Source: Mycolicibacterium neoaurum VKM Ac-1815D (GTDB taxonomy: Bacteria; Actinomycetota; Actinomycetes; Mycobacteriales; Mycobacteriaceae). From it: 64,000 nt of DNA. Shown here piece after piece: positions 43,361 to 51,492 of this stretch (position 1 is its first letter; the number at the start of each line of letters is the position of its first letter). A program made the position numbers and the translations under genes. The stretch lies in NCBI RefSeq assembly GCF_000317305.3, contig NC_023036.2, positions 4,526,001 through 4,590,000 of the forward strand, read 5' to 3'. A model generated the notes under the pieces. The model did not search any database. It was not told where the DNA came from and saw nothing but the letters and a program-made list of their open reading frames with translations.

Positions 43361-43801
43361 GTTGATCTCCCTTTCAGCAAATTCCCCAACCAACAACGAA
43401 AAGTTAACACGAACGTTGCGCACTAGGCCAGAACTACGATCGATTTTTCCGGAAACACAGCTTTCGCGCCCGCAAATTACTTTGCTACACCCGAACGCGA
43501 CGGCCGCAGCGGAACATCATCGACGATGCTAAAACTGCATGTCAACGACGCTGCGCGGGCCATCCGCCGGACGATCATCGCGTTGCCAGGGCTACCGAGA
43601 ACCGGCTCGACACCCAGGTGGATCACAATTTGCTAACAGCACATTTTCAAGATCGAGGACCCGCGATCAGCAAAGAATCCTCCGACCGTGGTGTAGTCAG
43701 GCGGCATCCGGACACGTCCGTCGACGACGGCAGCACCGAAACCCGGAGGCATCCATGAATGACCGAGGCCCCCGGTGGGGTAGACGCCCACGCGGTCGTT
43801 G
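43361..43801. other. Intergenic region upstream of the second repeat gene
   Basis: About 440 bases with no convincing gene. It contains the promoter side of the repeat-protein gene, TCAGCAAATT near 43371 and AATTTGCTAA near 43628 (reverse orientation of nearly the same motif), and a short frame at 43755 (16 codons, good ribosome site) that is probably chance. Confidence 0.4.
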
Positions 43802-45358
43802 CTAGCGGCCTCGCGTCATGGTGATCTTCACGCCGACCCAGGGCACCCACATCATGTAGCCGTTCTGGAAGTCCACCCGGGTGCCTCCATAGGTCCATCG
43901 CTCCGAGACCGTGGCCAGGCCCAGGGCAGGAACCCAGTTGCGCGCGAACTCGCCGCTGGCCCATTGCGCCCCGGTAGCAGGCGAATACCAGACACGCATG
44001 GGCTGCCAGCCCCCGAAATCCTGGTAGCCGTCCTTGAACGTGGTCAGCGGCATCCCCGCGTTTCGGGAGCGCGCGAGATCGCTGACCGCCGTCGGAGACG
44101 AGATGAACTTCCCCGGCGCCGTCTCCCACAACGTCCCGAGTGTCCACTGCTGGATCCATATCCGTTGCGCGTCCGAGTAGACCGGACTGAGCACCTCGCC
44201 AAGGGTCGGATCGGCATGTGCGGCGAACCTGCCGTACACCGCACGCGGACCGGGCCGCGACCGCAGCACACGCTGCGCGGGCTTGGGAGTCCAATCGGAG
44301 CGGTAGATACCGAACCGTTCGTCGTCGTTGCCACTGCCGCTGTTGAGATCCCGGGTGGTGTAGAGCAACAGCGGACCGGCGTAGGGCAGCTCCTGCCACG
44401 CGCTCATCGCGTCGGCGATGAAGTCCGCCTGGTGGGAATCGCTGACCCGGTTGCTCGGTAGTCCGTACTCGGTCACCCAGATCTTGCGGGCACCGTCGCC
44501 GTTGGCCAGCATCACCCGCCGCATCCGAACCAGTTGTTCCACCGGCGAATCGGGTTGCAGCATGCCCTCGGAGAACTTCATGGTGTAGCTGTACGGGTGA
44601 TATGACAACGCATCGAAAAATGGTTTCGCCCCGTTGGCGTACATCCTGTCCAAAAAGGTGACGGGGTCAATGGTCAACGGACCCCAGGACTTTCCGGAAC
44701 CGAGCACACCGCCGACAATTACGGCCGCCGGATCGGCGGCCTTGATTCTGGGGTATGCGGCTTTCAGCAGCGCGGTATACCCAGCCGGATCGGGAAATGG
44801 TGTGTATCCGGTGAAACCGTTGGGCTCGTTCCACACCTCATAGGCAGCAATTTTGCCGCGATAGCGTTCAGCGACACGACCGGTGAACGAACCGTAGGCC
44901 TCCGGTGAGGATGGCCGCCCGTGCGGCGGCAGCGATCCGACGGACATCGCCCACCACGGTGTCGACGTGATGCAGGCGATGATCGCGATCCCTGCTGCCG
45001 AGGCCGCCTGCACCACGCGATCGGCGCGCGACCAGTCCATCCGCCCCTTGATCGCCTCCACCCCGGCCCACGGGATGCCGATACGGACCAGGCGGATACC
45101 GTCGGCCACCCACCGCTGGACGGTCTGGGTCACCAGCGGCTCGTCGTAGAAGTAGATCTGGGAGTCAGCGAATCCCACGGTGGTTGCCGAAAAGCTCAGT
45201 GGGTGCACGTCCTCGGCGATGACCTGCCGGGGCCGCTGCGAGGTCGGGACCGATACGAGTGCGGTGACACAGAGCGCCGAAACAATGGCACCCGCCGCCG
45301 TCCGCCACATTTTACGGCGCGGAAATATCCTTTTACGGCGCACCGTAAAGCCACTCAT
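43802..45358 (-). CDS. Secreted clan-A glycoside hydrolase (cellulase-like)
   Basis: A 518-aa exported enzyme. After a basic N-terminus and hydrophobic segment (TAAGAIVSALCVTALVSVP), a TIM-barrel carries AAYEVWNEPNGFTG (acid/base Glu) and KIWVTEYGLPSN (nucleophile Glu), the two diagnostic Glu of clan GH-A. The last ~150 residues form a separate domain with LGFP-like features (GWQPMRVWYSPATGAQW, VDFQNGYMMWVPW), probably for attachment to the envelope or to a glycan. The substrate is not predictable; the neighbouring acyltransferase hints at envelope polysaccharide work. Confidence 0.82.
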   Translation of the reverse strand: MSGFTVRRKRIFPRRKMWRTAAGAIVSALCVTALVSVPTSQRPRQVIAEDVHPLSFSATTVGFADSQIYFYDEPLVTQTVQRWVADGIRLVRIGIPWAGVEAIKGRMDWSRADRVVQAASAAGIAIIACITSTPWWAMSVGSLPPHGRPSSPEAYGSFTGRVAERYRGKIAAYEVWNEPNGFTGYTPFPDPAGYTALLKAAYPRIKAADPAAVIVGGVLGSGKSWGPLTIDPVTFLDRMYANGAKPFFDALSYHPYSYTMKFSEGMLQPDSPVEQLVRMRRVMLANGDGARKIWVTEYGLPSNRVSDSHQADFIADAMSAWQELPYAGPLLLYTTRDLNSGSGNDDERFGIYRSDWTPKPAQRVLRSRPGPRAVYGRFAAHADPTLGEVLSPVYSDAQRIWIQQWTLGTLWETAPGKFISSPTAVSDLARSRNAGMPLTTFKDGYQDFGGWQPMRVWYSPATGAQWASGEFARNWVPALGLATVSERWTYGGTRVDFQNGYMMWVPWVGVKITMTRGR

Positions 45359-45480
45359 TTCGACCTTTCCCGAATTTGTGTTCTTTGTAACGGAAGGCGG
45401 GCCATATCGACCGCACCCAATTCGGCGTGTCGAGATCCCGGCGGCACCGCCGCCACGGCCGTCCGTACCCTGAGGGCATC

Positions 45481-46635
45481 ATGCGTGTGACAGCCGATGC
45501 GGGGCCGCGGGCGCCGCAACGGGTGGCCGCCCTGACCGGTCTGCGAGCGCCGGCCGCCCTGCTCATCGTCGCCACACATGCCGCGTTCGGAACCGGCCAA
45601 CTGCCGCACGGGTACCTGGGCGCGCTGTATGCCCGGCTCGAGGTCGGGGTGCCGGTCTTCTTCGCACTGTCGGGATACCTGTTGTTCCGGCCATGGCTGG
45701 TGGCGACTCGCACCGGCGGCCCGGCACCGTCGGTGACCCGCTACGCCCGCCACCGGGTTCGCCGCATCGCACCGGCATATCTGGTGACGGTGCTGATCGC
45801 ATACGCGCTCTACGCATTTCGGGACGCGGGCCCCAACCCGGGGCACACCTGGGCCGGCCTGCTGCACCATCTGACGCTGACCCAGATCTATCCGCCCGTG
45901 GCGGTGCTACACCAGGGCCTCACCCAGATGTGGAGCCTGGCGGTGGAGGTGGCGTTCTATGCGGTTCTGCCGCTGTTGGCCGGTCTGCTGCTGACCGTGC
46001 TGTGCCGGCGGGCCTGGCGACCGGGCCTGCTGCTGATGGGGCTGACCCTGTTGGCTGCGGTGACGCCGGTATGGCTGTGGGTGCAGCACGCTACGGACCT
46101 GTTGCCGCCATCGGCCAATATCTGGTTGCCCGCACACCTGATCCACTTCGTCGGCGGTATGGCGCTGGCGGTACTGCACGTCGCCGGCGTGCGCTGTCGC
46201 GGTGTGTTCCTACTGCCCCTGGCACCGGCGGCGCTACTGGTCGTGGCGCTCCCGATCGCCGGGTCGGTGACCCTTGCCCCGGTCCAGCCGGGTGAGGCGA
46301 TCGTGCGGTCGACGCTGTATGCCGTCGTCGCGGTGGGCCTGCTGGCGCCGCTGGTGCTCGACCCGGACGGCATGTTCGCCAGGCTGCTCGGCAGCCGCCC
46401 GGTGGTGTGGCTCGGTGAGATCTCCTACGAGATCTTCCTCGTCCACGTCATCCTGATGGAGATCGCGATGTCTTCGGTGCTGCGGTGGCCGGTGTTCACC
46501 GGCTCGATGGTGGGCCTGTTCCTCACCACACTGGCGTTGTCGATACCGGTTGCGTGGCTGCTGCACCGCTGGACTCGTGTGCGGCCAGATACCGCCCCCG
46601 GTCCGGCACCCGCACCGTCGGTTCAGCCCGTCTGA
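45481..46635 (+). CDS. Acyltransferase-3 (OafA/YrhL-type) membrane protein
   Basis: A 384-aa protein with about ten membrane helices. RVAALTGLRAPAALLIVATHAAF in helix 1 carries the conserved Arg and the His of the acyltransferase-3 active site, and PVFFALSGYLLFRPW and the later RVRRIAPAYLV are further family blocks. Members transfer acetyl or acyl groups across the membrane to sugars, lipids or peptidoglycan. It starts 122 bases from the divergent glycoside hydrolase gene. The ATG follows TGAGGGCATC; an in-frame opening 18 codons upstream is less likely. Confidence 0.88.
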   Translation: MRVTADAGPRAPQRVAALTGLRAPAALLIVATHAAFGTGQLPHGYLGALYARLEVGVPVFFALSGYLLFRPWLVATRTGGPAPSVTRYARHRVRRIAPAYLVTVLIAYALYAFRDAGPNPGHTWAGLLHHLTLTQIYPPVAVLHQGLTQMWSLAVEVAFYAVLPLLAGLLLTVLCRRAWRPGLLLMGLTLLAAVTPVWLWVQHATDLLPPSANIWLPAHLIHFVGGMALAVLHVAGVRCRGVFLLPLAPAALLVVALPIAGSVTLAPVQPGEAIVRSTLYAVVAVGLLAPLVLDPDGMFARLLGSRPVVWLGEISYEIFLVHVILMEIAMSSVLRWPVFTGSMVGLFLTTLALSIPVAWLLHRWTRVRPDTAPGPAPAPSVQPV

Positions 46636-46982
46636 GTCGGCGTTTCACCGCGCTGTTGCCACGGCCAGCGGCCACTGATCTCCAATTCCAGCGACCAGCT
46701 CAGGAAGGTTCGGATCAGGACGATCCCGGCGAGCACCGCGACGCTCTCCCAGGTCGGGGTGACCGCCACGGTCCTGATGATGTCGGCGGCGACCAGGAGC
46801 TCCAAGCCCAACAGGATCGAGCGGCCGAGGCGCTGGCGGAAAAAACGGTACGCGTCTCCGGTCTTGCCCGCCATCCGCCGAATGGTGGCAGCGGTGGCGA
46901 TCAGCGCGCCGATCGCGATGACCGCCACCCCGATACCGTCGATCGTCTTGCCGACGATTTCGATGATCTCGTAGAAGCTCAT
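46623..46982 (-). CDS. DUF1622 family membrane protein
   Basis: A 119-aa protein with three membrane segments: DGIGVAVIAIGALIATAATI, SILLGLELLVAADIIRTV and SVAVLAGIVLIRTFLSWSLELEI. The block LGRSILLGLELLVAADIIRT followed by RTFLSWSLELEI is the DUF1622 signature. Its end overlaps that of the convergent acyltransferase by 13 bases. The function is unknown. Confidence 0.85.
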   Translation of the reverse strand: MSFYEIIEIVGKTIDGIGVAVIAIGALIATAATIRRMAGKTGDAYRFFRQRLGRSILLGLELLVAADIIRTVAVTPTWESVAVLAGIVLIRTFLSWSLELEISGRWPWQQRGETPTQTG

Positions 46983-47001
46983 GGCGTCACCGTATTACGG
47001 G

Positions 47002-47634
47002 TCAGCCGCAGTGTTGCGCCGCCGCGCAGCAGGTCTGCCCTCGCCATGCCTGCCTACCCTCTTTGACCGCGACGGCGGCGATCACCAGCGCCGCGATCGG
47101 ATCAGCCCAGTTCAGTCCGAACACGCCGTTGAGGACCAGGCCTGCCAGTAGCACCGCCGAAAGATAGGTGCACAGCATCGTCTGCTTGGAATCGGCTACC
47201 GCAGAACGTGATCCGAGTTCTCGACCGGCTCGCCGCTGCGCCAACGACAGCACCGGCATGACCGCCAGGCTCAGTGCGGCGAGCCCGATGCCGATGGGAG
47301 AGTGTCTGGGCTCGGTACCGCCGGCAAGGCTGCGCGCGGCGTCCACGGCGACGGTGGCGGCCAGCCCGTAGAAGGCCACTGAAATCACCCGCAGCGCCAC
47401 CTTTTCCCGTGACTGCGGGTCGGAGCCGGCGAATTGCCAGGCCACCGCGGCCGCGGAGGCAACCTCGATGGTGGAGTCCAGACCGAAACCGAACAGTGCT
47501 GCCGACGACACCCGCGCGCCCTCGGTGAGCGCGACGATCGCCTCGATCACGTTGTAGGTGATGGTGATCAGGACGAACAGCCGGATTCGACGGCTCAGTA
47601 TCGCGCGTCGTGTGGCGCTTACCGGGACGGCCAT
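47002..47634 (-). CDS. Cation transporter, CDF-like
   Basis: A 210-aa membrane protein with five or six helices. RIRLFVLITITYNVIEAIVAL and SSAALFGFGLDSTIEVASA resemble the first half of cation diffusion facilitators, with Asp in the FGLDS motif at the metal site. The C-terminus CCAAAQHCG adds a cluster of Cys and His that could bind metal. The ATG overlaps the stop of the ArsR-type gene (TGATG), so sensor and transporter are one operon. Export of cadmium, lead, zinc or a related ion is likely. Confidence 0.85.
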   Translation of the reverse strand: MAVPVSATRRAILSRRIRLFVLITITYNVIEAIVALTEGARVSSAALFGFGLDSTIEVASAAAVAWQFAGSDPQSREKVALRVISVAFYGLAATVAVDAARSLAGGTEPRHSPIGIGLAALSLAVMPVLSLAQRRAGRELGSRSAVADSKQTMLCTYLSAVLLAGLVLNGVFGLNWADPIAALVIAAVAVKEGRQAWRGQTCCAAAQHCG

Positions 47635-47954
47635 CAGCAGCACGCGCAGTCGCTGCAACATCCCGGGTCCACCGCGAGAACCAGGTCCATCAGGTCCTCG
47701 AGCGCCCGGCCGATGCGAACATCGGCGAGTTCGTATCGGGTACGTCGCCCCTCGGATACCGCCACCACCAAACCACAACCCCGCAAGCAGCTCAGATGGT
47801 TGGACAGTATCTGTCGCGAGACGCCGAGTCGGTCGGCGAGCTCGGACGGATACCCCGGTCCGCGGAGCAGACTGAGCAGAATTTGGCTGCGGGTGCCGTC
47901 GGCGAGAGCATGCCCGAAGCGGGCCAGCGCATCGATATGGGTCAGCGTCTGCAC
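47634..47954 (-). CDS. cmtR: ArsR/SmtB-family metal sensor, CmtR-like
   Basis: A 106-aa winged-helix repressor. Helix 4 holds SNHLSCLRGCGLVV with Cys56 and Cys60, the two Cd/Pb ligands of M. tuberculosis CmtR (Cys57 and Cys61), and the flanking residues are very similar to CmtR throughout. The C-terminus CCSDCACC supplies several candidates for the third ligand (Cys102 in CmtR) and is richer in Cys than usual. An inverted repeat lies 10 bases before the start. Metal binding should release DNA and induce the transporter. Confidence 0.88.
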   Translation of the reverse strand: MQTLTHIDALARFGHALADGTRSQILLSLLRGPGYPSELADRLGVSRQILSNHLSCLRGCGLVVAVSEGRRTRYELADVRIGRALEDLMDLVLAVDPGCCSDCACC

Positions 47955-47963
47955 GAGCCTGAC

Positions 47964-47983
47964 AGTACATTCATTTCTGTACT
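47964..47983. promoter_or_regulatory. Candidate operator of the metal sensor
   Basis: AGTACATTCATTTCTGTACT is an inverted repeat (AGTACA-N8-TGTACT) directly upstream of the sensor gene start at 47954, in A/T-rich sequence. Autoregulation by the ArsR-type protein is the obvious reading. Confidence 0.6.
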
Positions 47984-48035
47984 ATCGGAAGTTCTCCGGT
48001 TCCATCGGCATCGCGCGCTGGGTATACGGTGAGCC

Positions 48036-48395
48036 ATGATCGTCACGGGAGCGTTCCTGGCCGAGTCGGCCACGGTGGTCGACAACAAGCTCGATATCGT
48101 CGGTGGCGTCGTCGACAGCTGCCACGCCACACCCGAGCGCACGGTGACGCCGGTACTGGTCGTACTGATCCAGCCCGAGCCAACGGATCAGGCACCGACG
48201 ATCGAAGTGCGATTCAGCGATCCGACCGCGGCGACGCTGGAGATGCACCTCGACGTCCCGGAGTCCAGCCTTGGCGGCGAAATCGGTTTCGTGTTCTACC
48301 CGCTGACCCTGCCGGTCCCGACCAACGGGCGCTATCTGATGACGGTATCGGGGCGTGGCGGTTTCGTCAGCCTGCCGCTGCGGGTATTGGGTTAG
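48036..48395 (+). CDS. Protein of unknown function
   Basis: A 119-aa protein without signal peptide or membrane segment. Its start (MIVTGAFLAESATVVDNKLDIVGG) and the pattern of alternating hydrophobic residues suggest a small beta-sandwich; the ending GRYLMTVSGRGGFVSLPLRV supports this. I recognise it as a type that recurs in actinobacteria, where a short N-terminal strand reports on a 'DNKLDIVGG' loop, but no function is known. Its stop overlaps that of the convergent ClbS/DfsB-like gene by 4 bases. Confidence 0.75.
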   Translation: MIVTGAFLAESATVVDNKLDIVGGVVDSCHATPERTVTPVLVVLIQPEPTDQAPTIEVRFSDPTAATLEMHLDVPESSLGGEIGFVFYPLTLPVPTNGRYLMTVSGRGGFVSLPLRVLG

Positions 48396-48910
48396 CCGGA
48401 GCGGGTCTTCAGCCAGGACCGTAACCGCTTGCGGGCGTTGGTATATGGCGACGACGTGTTCAAGGAGATCATCCGGCCCAGCGGCCACTTCCCGTACCAC
48501 GGTGCACCGTATAGATCATCATCGGTGTTGGCCTCGACCGCGGCCACGATGTCGTTCTTGGCGTCCACCAGCTGGGCGCGCAACGAGGTCCACGACTCGT
48601 CTCGGTGCTCGGCGTAGAACCGTTGGGCCAGTATCCCGAGCTCGTTCCACTTCACCCCGGCCGCGGGGAACTGGTCGGGCAGCCCGTCCGATCGCCGCCG
48701 CAGCCAGGTGAGCACCTGCCGATTCCAGCCGATCAGATAAGCCACCTGGTCCGCCGGGCTGATCATGGTGTCCTTGACGTGGCCCTCGATCACCTGACTG
48801 CGGACCGCGTCCGGTGGGACGCTGTCCAGGGTCGTCGACAGCGCGTCGAAGGTCTTCGCCATCGCGGACAGCAGCTCTGTTTTCGACGCCGGGACACCCA
48901 CGCCGATCAT
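48392..48910 (-). CDS. ClbS/DfsB family four-helix protein
   Basis: A 172-aa protein of the DinB-like superfamily. VPASKTELLSAMAKTFDALSTTLD opens the first helix, DQVAYLIGWNRQVLTWLRR the second, and GKWPLGRMISLNTSSPYTNARKRLRSWL closes the fold with the conserved NTxxPYxxxxxRLR motif of the family. ClbS is a cyclopropane hydrolase that protects against colibactin; most members are uncharacterised. The ATG at 48910 was chosen; a GTG nine bases further in is possible. Confidence 0.83.
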   Translation of the reverse strand: MIGVGVPASKTELLSAMAKTFDALSTTLDSVPPDAVRSQVIEGHVKDTMISPADQVAYLIGWNRQVLTWLRRRSDGLPDQFPAAGVKWNELGILAQRFYAEHRDESWTSLRAQLVDAKNDIVAAVEANTDDDLYGAPWYGKWPLGRMISLNTSSPYTNARKRLRSWLKTRSG

Positions 48911-48990
48911 CATCCGCGGTCCGCCGAGGCCGCTGATCGGCACCCCGGCCGGCCGCGCGGTGGGAACGACGCGGCCGACCCGGGCGACAC

Positions 48991-50337
48991 TCAGCCTGCG
49001 ATGCGAATGAGCTTCTTGTTCACGAACTCATCGATACCGAAGCGGCCGAGCTCGCGGCCGAATCCCGAGCGCTTGACGCCACCGAACGGAAGCTCCGCCC
49101 CCTCGGCCCCGACGGCGTTGACGAACACCATGCCCGCGTCGATCTTGTCCGCCACGCGCTTGGCCTGTTCGGCATCGGTGGTGAAGACGTAGGACCCGAG
49201 CCCGAACGGGGTGTCGTTGGCCAGTTCGACGGCGGCGTCTTCGTCGGCCACCTTGTAGACCGTGGCCACCGGGCCGAACAGCTCCTCGCGGGCCGACGGC
49301 TTGTCCGGCGATACGCCGGTGAGCACGCCCGGCGGGAAGTACGCGCCGTTGCGTTGCCCTTCCGAGGTCAGGGTGGCGCCGTCGGCCACCACTCGCTGCA
49401 CCTGCTCTTCGAGCCGCTCGGCGGCCGCCACCGACGACAGCGGCGCCAGTCCGTCGGCCTTGGCGAGCACCTTCTGGGTGAACTTGTCGACGAATTCGTC
49501 GTAGATGTCCTCGGCGACGATGATGCGCTTGGCGGCATTACATGCCTGCCCGGTGTTCTCGAAGCGGCCGTCGACGGCGGCCTCGACGGCCGAATCCAGG
49601 TCATCGGAGGACAGCAGGATGAACGGGTCCGAACCACCGAGTTCGAGGACGACCTTCTTGAGGTTGCGCCCGGCGATCTCGGCGACGGCGGCGCCGGCCC
49701 GTTCGGATCCTGTCAGCGACACCCCCTGCACCCGCGGGTCGGCGATGGCGTCGGCGATCTGTTCGTTGGTGGCATAGACGTTGACGTAGGCACCCTCGGG
49801 ATAGCCTGCGTCGAGGAAGATCTGCTGCAGCGCGGCGGCCGACTCGGGACACTGCGGGGCGTGCTTGAGCACAATCGTGTTGCCCAGCACCAGGTTCGGG
49901 CCCGCGAAGCGCGCGACCTGATAGTAGGGGTAGTTCCACGGCATGATGCCCAGCAGCACGCCCACCGGGCTGCGCCGGATCAACGCGCTGCCCTCCCCCT
50001 CGAGCAGATCGATGGGTTCGTCGGCGAGGAAGCGCTCGGCATTGTCGGCGTAGAACTCATAGATCGACGCACTGAACTCGACCTCACCGACCGACTGGTC
50101 CAGCGGCTTGCCCATCTCACGCTGGATGATCTTGGCCAGTTCGTCCTTGCGTTCGTTGTGCAGTTCGGCCACCTTACGGATCAGATCGGCACGCTGGGCC
50201 ACCGTGGTGTTCTTCGACCACTCGCCGAACGTCTTGGCCGCGGCGGCCAGCGCCTCCTCGATCTGCGCATCTGTCGCGGTCGGATACTCCCGCACCACCT
50301 CACCGGTCGCCGGATCAACCACTGCGTACAGACTCAT
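48991..50337 (-). CDS. gabD1: NADP-dependent succinate-semialdehyde dehydrogenase
   Basis: A 448-aa aldehyde dehydrogenase, slightly short for the superfamily as is usual for GabD1 (Rv0234c). MPWNYPYYQVARF holds the catalytic Asn, ELGGSDPF the Glu base and GQACNAAKR the Cys nucleophile. It oxidises succinic semialdehyde to succinate in the GABA shunt or the 2-oxoglutarate bypass. A GabP-type permease lies 3.5 kb downstream on the other strand, which may be a functional link. The ATG follows AGAAAGGTCTGACAC. Confidence 0.92.
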   Translation of the reverse strand: MSLYAVVDPATGEVVREYPTATDAQIEEALAAAAKTFGEWSKNTTVAQRADLIRKVAELHNERKDELAKIIQREMGKPLDQSVGEVEFSASIYEFYADNAERFLADEPIDLLEGEGSALIRRSPVGVLLGIMPWNYPYYQVARFAGPNLVLGNTIVLKHAPQCPESAAALQQIFLDAGYPEGAYVNVYATNEQIADAIADPRVQGVSLTGSERAGAAVAEIAGRNLKKVVLELGGSDPFILLSSDDLDSAVEAAVDGRFENTGQACNAAKRIIVAEDIYDEFVDKFTQKVLAKADGLAPLSSVAAAERLEEQVQRVVADGATLTSEGQRNGAYFPPGVLTGVSPDKPSAREELFGPVATVYKVADEDAAVELANDTPFGLGSYVFTTDAEQAKRVADKIDAGMVFVNAVGAEGAELPFGGVKRSGFGRELGRFGIDEFVNKKLIRIAG

Positions 50338-50701
50338 GTGTCAGACCTTTCTTCGATGTTGTTCGATCACAGCATGTTTGGCCGGATCAGATGGGTGCGC
50401 GCCTCGCCCCGCAACGCAGCGCCTGTGGGCGCCACGGGTGTTGCACACTGCGGCGCGGCATCGGCCCTCCGGGTCAGCAGAAAAGAGCATTCACCTCGAT
50501 CGTACAAGTCCGACGAGCAGGCGTCCGGCGGATCCGCGGGAACACCGAACCACGCTCACATCGACCCCGTGCGCCGACGAAATCCGAAGCAGCACAGGTC
50601 TACCCATCGACGCTCAAACATCCTGTCCCGCACCCCATTAGCGGACCAGTCGCTCCGATCTGCGCAACAAAGCGCGACCTGCAGCGCCCTCTCACGACGG
50701 A
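50338..50701. other. Intergenic region without a gene
   Basis: About 360 bases between the gabD1 start and the stop of the next minus-strand gene. Six-frame reading shows no frame with a coding look. The gabD1 promoter must lie in the left part; I see no clear -10 or operator. Confidence 0.4.
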
Positions 50702-51268
50702 TTACCGAAGGCCGACGGACCCACAGCGCCGGCTCGTCGCCCACCGGGCGATGCTGTCGGCATAGCGCGGCGTCTCCACCCGGCAGTGCGCACCCGACGC
50801 CTCTTGGCGCGCGGCCGCGGCGTCGGTGAAGCTCTGGCCTTGCGCGGCGATGAACGACAGGAAGTCCTCGGTCGGATGGGACGTCACGGTGTTGGTGTAG
50901 CGGCACCGGCCGTTGTCGAGCCGCTCCATCCGCAGCTCCCAGATGACCTGGGTGGTGGTCCAGCCGGCCGGGGTGAGGATGTCGGAAAGCGAGACCATCT
51001 TGCAGTAATGCGCTTGGGCGATTTCGTACCGGTACTGCTGCACCACCAGACCGCTACCGATCATCTCGACGTTGATCGACATGGGGGTGCCGTCGTCATC
51101 GACGGTGTAGCCCGCCGCCTTGTGATCGCCGGGGGCGCACCGCTGGTACTCGTGGGTGGGCAGGGTCTTGAGCCACTGCTCGATATCGATGTCATCAAAG
51201 GGCGCATCGACATCGGCGGTGACGACGGCGTGGGACAGGACCAGATCTGATCGGACGGTGGCGGTCAT
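50702..51268 (-). CDS. SRPBCC-like protein of unknown function
   Basis: A 188-aa protein with no signal peptide. The central part (SINVEMIGSGLVVQQYRYEI, GWTTTQVIWELRMERLDNGRCRYTNTVTSHP) alternates as in the curved sheet of START/SRPBCC proteins, and the ending is helical (FTDAAAARQEASGAHCRVETPRYADSIARW). The ATG at 51268 follows AAGGAGCGCGTC; the upstream 22 codons of the frame are not needed. It is not in an obvious operon. A hydrophobic ligand-binding role is inference. Confidence 0.72.
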   Translation of the reverse strand: MTATVRSDLVLSHAVVTADVDAPFDDIDIEQWLKTLPTHEYQRCAPGDHKAAGYTVDDDGTPMSINVEMIGSGLVVQQYRYEIAQAHYCKMVSLSDILTPAGWTTTQVIWELRMERLDNGRCRYTNTVTSHPTEDFLSFIAAQGQSFTDAAAARQEASGAHCRVETPRYADSIARWATSRRCGSVGLR

Positions 51269-51492
51269 GACGCGCTCCTTGGTGCCGGGATTCGGGGACA
51301 CATCAACCCTGTCCGCACCTGCAGCAACCGACAATCCCGCTGCCGTGACCGGTGCGGGTGGCGCTATCCCCCACCCGGAGGTCCGGTTTTCCCGCGCGAC
51401 CGGCGGTGATCCGCTACGACCCGGTGCGCGAATCGAGTGACCGAACGCCCGTCACAGGATAAAGTCTGCCAAAATTGACGAGGGGGAAAATC

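Noticed and set aside
43755..43805. A 16-codon frame with a good ribosome site, read as a possible leader peptide.
   Set aside because: It ends against a convergent gene, has nothing downstream to regulate and is very Arg-rich, so chance is more likely.
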